This document shows positions 30,621 to 34,131 of a stretch of 34,131 nucleotides of DNA, in pieces. The notes beneath the pieces are model-generated. The model did no database searches. It worked only from the letters and a program-made list of their open reading frames with translations, and was not told where the DNA came from. The DNA is from Glycomyces albidus (GTDB lineage: Bacteria; Actinomycetota; Actinomycetes; Mycobacteriales; Micromonosporaceae), in assembly GCF_009451885.1 (NCBI RefSeq), contig NZ_WIAO01000045.1, positions 1 through 34,131 on the forward strand, read 5' to 3'. The stretch's first letter is position 1; the number at the start of each line of letters is the position of its first letter. The position numbers and the translations under genes were made by a program.

Positions 30621-30650
30621 GTTAAACCCATTACACCACTATTCAGTCAA
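30621..30650 (-). promoter_or_regulatory. Candidate bldC promoter
   Basis: The minus strand has TTGACT (30650-30645), 18 nt, then TTTAAC (30626-30621), giving a start near 30614 and a leader of about 31 nt that contains the ribosome binding site. Confidence 0.45.
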
Positions 30651-30668
30651 ACCTGCCATGAGTTCTTG

Positions 30669-30717
30669 GACATACTTTCGGTCGGTAGGTACTGCCTGAA
30701 CGTACCACGCGTATGTC
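30669..30717. promoter_or_regulatory. Nested inverted repeats between bldC and lrp
   Basis: Outer arms GACATAC (30669-30675) and GTATGTC (30711-30717), inner arms GGTAC (30688-30692) and GTACC (30702-30706). They lie about 95 nt upstream of lrp and just behind the bldC promoter; autoregulatory Lrp-family sites are a possible reading. Confidence 0.35.
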
Positions 30718-30797
30718 AACGGCGCTCTGAGCTGATTCCGGCGCTCTAGGAGTAGGCGGGCACGAGGTAGGCACAGGACGCAAGCGGTAACTCCCGT

Positions 30798-30803
30798 TAT
30801 CCT
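30798..30803 (+). promoter_or_regulatory. -10 element TATCCT of a leaderless promoter for lrp
   Basis: TATCCT ends 6 nt before the GTG at 30810, so the transcript should begin at the start codon; no ribosome binding site precedes it. Confidence 0.5.
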
Positions 30804-30809
30804 CATGAA

Positions 30810-31283
30810 GTGGACGAGATCGACCGGACCATCGTGAACCTGCTGCGCGCCGACGGGCGCACCTCGTACGCCGAACTGGCGCGCAGGGTCGGCCTCACCG
30901 CGCCTTCCGTGCAGGACCGGGTCGTGAAACTCGAGCGGAACGGCATCATCACCGGGTACAAGGCGGTCATCGACTCCGAGGCGATCGGACTCGGGATCAC
31001 CGCGCTCATCGGCATCATCCCCGACAATTCCGCCGACCACCAGGACATCTGCGAACGCCTCCGCGCCATTCCGCAGATCGAGTCGTGCTATTTCCTCGCC
31101 GGCGTCGAGTGCTACCAGCTCAAGGTCCGCGTCCCGAAGATGGCCGACCTCGAACGCCTGATCCACCGGGTCGGCGCGATCCCCGGCGTCGCCCAGACCC
31201 GCACCACCATCACGCTCTCCACCAAATGGGAGGACCGGCAGCAGCCGCTCCCCTCGGACGGGGAGGCCCGTGGAGTCGATTGA
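30810..31283 (+). CDS. Lrp/AsnC-family transcriptional regulator
   Basis: 157 residues. N-terminal HTH at about 3-50 ([37 protein letters not shown]), then the linker strand [10 protein letters not shown] and a RAM effector domain at about 63-145 ([39 protein letters not shown]). It overlaps the cysteine desulfhydrase gene by 14 nt, so the pair is an operon. In other bacteria Lrp-type regulators such as DecR control cysteine-degrading enzymes, so a cysteine-sensing role is a reasonable inference. The start is leaderless. Confidence 0.9.
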   Translation: MDEIDRTIVNLLRADGRTSYAELARRVGLTAPSVQDRVVKLERNGIITGYKAVIDSEAIGLGITALIGIIPDNSADHQDICERLRAIPQIESCYFLAGVECYQLKVRVPKMADLERLIHRVGAIPGVAQTRTTITLSTKWEDRQQPLPSDGEARGVD

Positions 31284-32340
31284 CCGCTCCCGCGGCCGGG
31301 CCTGGACCGACTGGGCGATCACCACTGTGGAGGCCGATGCGAACCGCTCGGCCGACACCCACCTGCTCCCGTTCCCATTGCCGGCGGATTGGGGAGTGGA
31401 CCTCTACCTCAAGGACGAGTCGGCCCATCCGACCGGTTCGCTCAAGCACCGCCTGGCCCGATCGCTGTTCCTGTACGCGATCTGCAACGGCTGGATCGAC
31501 GAGGGCACGCCGGTCATCGAGGCGTCCAGCGGCTCCACCGCCGTCAGCGAGGCGTATTTCGCGCGCATGCTCGGCCTGCCGTTCACCGCGGTCATGCCCG
31601 AGACGACCAGCCGCGCCAAGATCGCGCAGATCGAGTTCTACGGCGGCAAGGCCCACCTGGTGCGGGACGCCGCCGCGGTCTGCGCCGAGGCCGAGCGCCT
31701 CGCGGCCGAGACCGGCGGGCACTTCATGGACCAGTTCACTTACGCCGAGCGGGCCACCGACTGGCGCGGGAACAACAACATCGCCGAGTCGGTGTTCGAG
31801 CAGATGCGGCTGGAGCGCCACCCCGTCCCGGCCTGGATCGTGGTCGGCGCGGGCACCGGCGGCACCTCGGCCACCATCGGCCGCTACGTGCGCTACCGCC
31901 GGTACGCCACGAGCCTGTGCGTGGTCGACCCCGAGCACTCGGCGTTCTTCGCCGGCTGGCGCGACCGCGACCCGGCGGCGGTGAGCGACCGGGGCTCCCG
32001 CATCGAGGGCATCGGCCGCCCGCGCGTCGAGCCGTCGTTCATCCCCGGGCTCGTCGACCGCATGGTGAAAGTGGACGACGCCGAGTCCATCGCCTGCGCC
32101 CGCTGGGCCTCCGAACGCCTCGGCCGCCGCCTCGGCGGCTCCACCGGCACCAACCTGGTCGCGGCCCTCGCGATCATCGCCGAGATGCGCGACGCCGGCC
32201 GCGGCGGCAGCATCGTGACCCTCCTGTGCGACTCCGGGCAGCGCTACGGCGCCACCTACTTCGACGACGACTGGGTCGCGTCCCAGGGCATCGACCTCGA
32301 CGCGGCCGCCACCCGGCTCGCCCCGATCCTGCCCAACTGA
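31270..32340 (+). CDS. cds1: PLP-dependent L-cysteine desulfhydrase, Cds1-like
   Basis: 356 residues, GTG at 31270 with GGGGAGG just upstream, 14 nt inside the lrp gene. Fold-type II PLP enzyme: the cofactor lysine is K59 in [14 protein letters not shown], the substrate loop SSGSTA is at 86-91, and the phosphate loop is [12 protein letters not shown]. Long identical-looking blocks match mycobacterial Rv3684 (Cds1): [52 protein letters not shown]. Cds1 breaks L-cysteine into pyruvate, ammonia and H2S, feeding respiration and redox balance. With the Lrp neighbour this looks like a cysteine-detoxification unit. Confidence 0.9.
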   Translation: MESIDRSRGRAWTDWAITTVEADANRSADTHLLPFPLPADWGVDLYLKDESAHPTGSLKHRLARSLFLYAICNGWIDEGTPVIEASSGSTAVSEAYFARMLGLPFTAVMPETTSRAKIAQIEFYGGKAHLVRDAAAVCAEAERLAAETGGHFMDQFTYAERATDWRGNNNIAESVFEQMRLERHPVPAWIVVGAGTGGTSATIGRYVRYRRYATSLCVVDPEHSAFFAGWRDRDPAAVSDRGSRIEGIGRPRVEPSFIPGLVDRMVKVDDAESIACARWASERLGRRLGGSTGTNLVAALAIIAEMRDAGRGGSIVTLLCDSGQRYGATYFDDDWVASQGIDLDAAATRLAPILPN

Positions 32341-33310
32341 TCGGGTGGCGACAGCGGGGCGGCATGGGTCGTGTTCCCATGACGGTTTCCGGTCGTGTCG
32401 GTGTTCGATCAGGCGGCGACGAACCGGTGAGTGCGTGGCTGCGGGTGCGCGCCGGGGGCCGGGTCGCGATGCGTGCCCGGTCCGGAAGGGCATCCAAGGC
32501 GGGTTGAGCCGCGAGGACCGAGGCGTGTCGCCGTGGCCGGGTCCGCTCCGCCGGTGTCCAACCGCAGCAACGGCTTGCAAACCGGAGCGCGGTCAAGCCC
32601 TGGTCTGGTCGGTGCCGGTGTTCGATCGGGCAGCGACGAGCGGGTGAGTGCGTGGCTGCGGGTGCGCTCCGGAGGCCGGGTCGCGATCCGCGCCAGGTCC
32701 GGAAGAGCACCGATGGCGGGTTGCGTCGCGGGTGTCGAAGGCGGGTTGCCGCGGCCGGGTTCGCTTCGTCCGGCGTCGAACCCCATCACGTGCGTGCGAA
32801 CCGGAGCCGGTCCCGCCCCCGGAATCGCCGGGATCCGTGTTCAACCCGGCAGCGACGAGAGGTTGAGTAGCGGTACGGGTCGTGCCTCCGTGGCGGTGTC
32901 TGGTCGTGTCCGGTGTTCGATCAGGCGGCGACGACAGCTGAGTGCGTGCCCGAGGTGCGCGCCGGGGGCCGGGTCGCGATGCGGGCAAGGTCCGCAAGGC
33001 ACCGATGACGGGTTGAGCCGCACGCATCGAAGGGCGTCGCCGTGGCCGGGTCCGCTGCGCCCGGTGTCCAACCGCAGCAACGACCTGCGAACCGGAGCGC
33101 GGTCGCGCTCTGCTCTTGTCGGGGCCGGGGTTCGATCGGGCAGCGACGACCGGGTGAGTGCGTGCTCGATGTGCGCGCCGGGTCTCGGGTCGCGATGCGG
33201 GCAAGGTCCGGACAGGCATCGAAGGCGGGTTGAGCCGTGCGCATCGAAGGCGTGTTGCCGTGGCCTGGTCCGCTTCGGCCGGCCAGGATGCCGTCGGCTG
33301 CGCATCGAGT
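32341..33310. repeat. Diverged tandem array of about 217-bp units
   Basis: Four units begin with GTTCGATC at 32403, 32620, 32915 and 33130. A truncated 76-bp unit begins at 32839, and a leader-like fragment occupies 32341-32402. All share GGC(A/G)GCGACGA, GGGTGAGTGCGTG, CCGGGTCGCGATG, GGCGGGTTG, GGCCGGGTCCGCT and CGAACCGGAGC in order. Units 1 and 3 are more alike (both GATCAGGCGGCG), as are 2 and 4 (both GATCGGGCAGCG), so a two-unit block of about 511 bp was duplicated. Spacings of 217, 219, 76 and 215 bp change the reading frame, so it is not one coding repeat. The array starts directly at the cds1 stop codon. Confidence 0.8.
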
Positions 33311-33400
33311 TCGGTCCGTCGCTGGAACGGTCCCCGCGGTGCGCCACGGCCCCGACATCGCCTGGCCTGGAGTGACCGGGCTCGGCAATGCATGCTCGGC

Positions 33401-33436
33401 CTTGGCCGCCTTGGCCGCCTTGGCCGCCTTGGCTGC
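33401..33436. repeat. 9-bp tandem microrepeat CTTGGCCGC x4
   Basis: Three exact copies and one CTTGGCTGC, in a stretch with no supported gene. In one frame it reads as Leu-Ala-Ala repeats, but no gene with a plausible start contains it. Confidence 0.85.
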
Positions 33437-33488
33437 CGCGCTGCTCTGCTCGGCACCGCTTCACGCCAGGCCGGAGGCGCTTCCAGTG

Positions 33489-33670
33489 CTCACGGCAGGC
33501 TCGCACACTCGCCAGCCCTCCCGACTCCGCCACTGTGCTCGCACCGCCCGCCTACCCGCTCTCGTGCAGCGATCAGCGCCTCACGGCAGGCCCGCGCACT
33601 CACCATCATTCCCCCACTCCGCCGCTGTGCTCGCGTCGTCTGGGTCTTCCCGCTCGCGTGCGGCGAGCCC
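33489..33670. repeat. Two-copy direct repeat, period 91 bp
   Basis: Copies begin with CTCACGGCAGG at 33489 and 33580. They share GCACTC(A/G)CCA, ACTCCGCC(A/G)CTGTGCTCGC and CCCGCTC(T/G)CGTGC(A/G)GCGA. It is unrelated to the 217-bp units. No coding function seen. Confidence 0.7.
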
Positions 33671-34131
33671 GACACCGATGCGACCCTGGCGAACCACGAT
33701 CACTCCGGGCGCAGCTGACTTCGTGCAGCCCTGATCCGATCTCGCCTGGTGCCACCGGGCATGCGGGCGTTCCCGGCTGCGGTTTGAGTGCGCGCTCGCG
33801 CGACGCTCACCGCTTGCCCTGGCCACTCGTGCCAGACCCGGCGCGGCCCTGTTCGCCTCCATCCACCCTGCGCGCCTCCATCCAGTGCGCAGCCCTGTGG
33901 CGGCGCTTCTTGGCGTATCCCCTGTTGAGTTGTGAAGGGCAGCAGCGACATCGGCTGGTACTCGCTCATGCCCCGGCCGGGCGCTATCGCGCAGGCCGCA
34001 GCACCGAGTCATCCTTGTCGTGCTTGCAAGTGTGTTGTCGTCTCCTGTGGTGGTCCGGTCTTGTGCCTCGTTGGAGCACTGCCGCCGGCGGGGTGATCCC
34101 GACCGGTCGATCCCCCGCCCGATCACCTCCC
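33671..34131. other. 461-bp right end without recognisable features
   Basis: GCCTCCATCCA occurs twice near 33855 and 33877. Open frames here lack coding bias, ribosome binding sites and recognisable motifs. Composition is less GC-skewed by codon position than in the genes. Confidence 0.5.

Noticed and set aside
32403..33137. tRNA T-arm-like GTTCGATC motifs
   Set aside because: No cloverleaf, anticodon arm or CCA context around any copy.
32341..33310. CRISPR array
   Set aside because: Units of about 217 bp diverge along their whole length; there are no short identical repeats with unique spacers, and no cas genes.
32431..33375. 314-residue plus-strand open frame through the repeats
   Set aside because: The frame shifts between units, and the protein is Arg/Ser/Gly-rich without motif or ribosome binding site.
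33581..34126. 181-residue minus-strand open frame at the right edge
   Set aside because: No recognisable domain, no ribosome binding site, composition unlike the genes in this window.

Overview
The window is a very GC-rich stretch of an actinobacterial chromosome. Several features point to a filamentous, cellulose-degrading actinomycete, possibly a Glycomyces relative (the genus is my inference): BldC, the 33-residue ribosomal protein bS22, futalosine-type menaquinone genes, CelR/CebR-type operators in front of secreted GH6 cellulases, a DUF2516 protein and many leaderless promoters. No phage, IS element, CRISPR array, tRNA or rRNA was found.

Layout. (1) 1-6889, plus strand: a surface-polysaccharide glycosyltransferase cluster. 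The first gene is cut by the window edge. Three full glycosyltransferases alternate with two short proteins resembling only the N-terminal half of a GT-B enzyme; most junctions overlap by 4-8 nt, so 1-4882 is one operon. The last gene (5309) is a paralogue of the first and has its own upstream region. (2) 7013-10903, plus strand: proline dehydrogenase, a membrane-anchored metalloprotease, a BldC-like HTH protein, bS22 and DUF2516, ending in a strong hairpin. (3) 10916-17237, minus strand: nuoK-nuoL-nuoM-nuoN, the antiporter-like part of complex I without nuoA-J, followed by htpX. (4) 17552-21139: an acyltransferase-3/SGNH O-acyltransferase, then a TetR gene divergent from an NAD(P)-binding protein gene across a near-perfect operator. 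(5) 20794-23640, minus strand: the menaquinone genes mqnL (UbiD-like) and mqnP (UbiA-like). The mqnP frame runs antisense far into the preceding gene. (6) 23761-26274: an MFS drug exporter and its TetR regulator behind a 23-bp palindrome. (7) 26303-30093, minus strand: two tandem secreted GH6 cellulases, one with a CBM2, each with a TTGACA promoter and a CelR/CebR-type box. (8) 30368-32340: bldC (minus), then an Lrp/AsnC regulator overlapping a Cds1-like L-cysteine desulfhydrase. (9) 32341-34131: about 1.8 kb with no recognisable gene. It holds a diverged tandem array of roughly 217-bp units with a 511-bp higher-order period, a 9-bp microrepeat and a 91-bp duplication.

The least explained signals are the repeat array at the right end, the Ala/Gly/Pro repeat insert inside NuoM, the lost or displaced mqnP stop codon, the isolated nuoKLMN module, and the half-glycosyltransferase proteins in the sugar operon. 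All calls come from reading the sequence; no database search was run.
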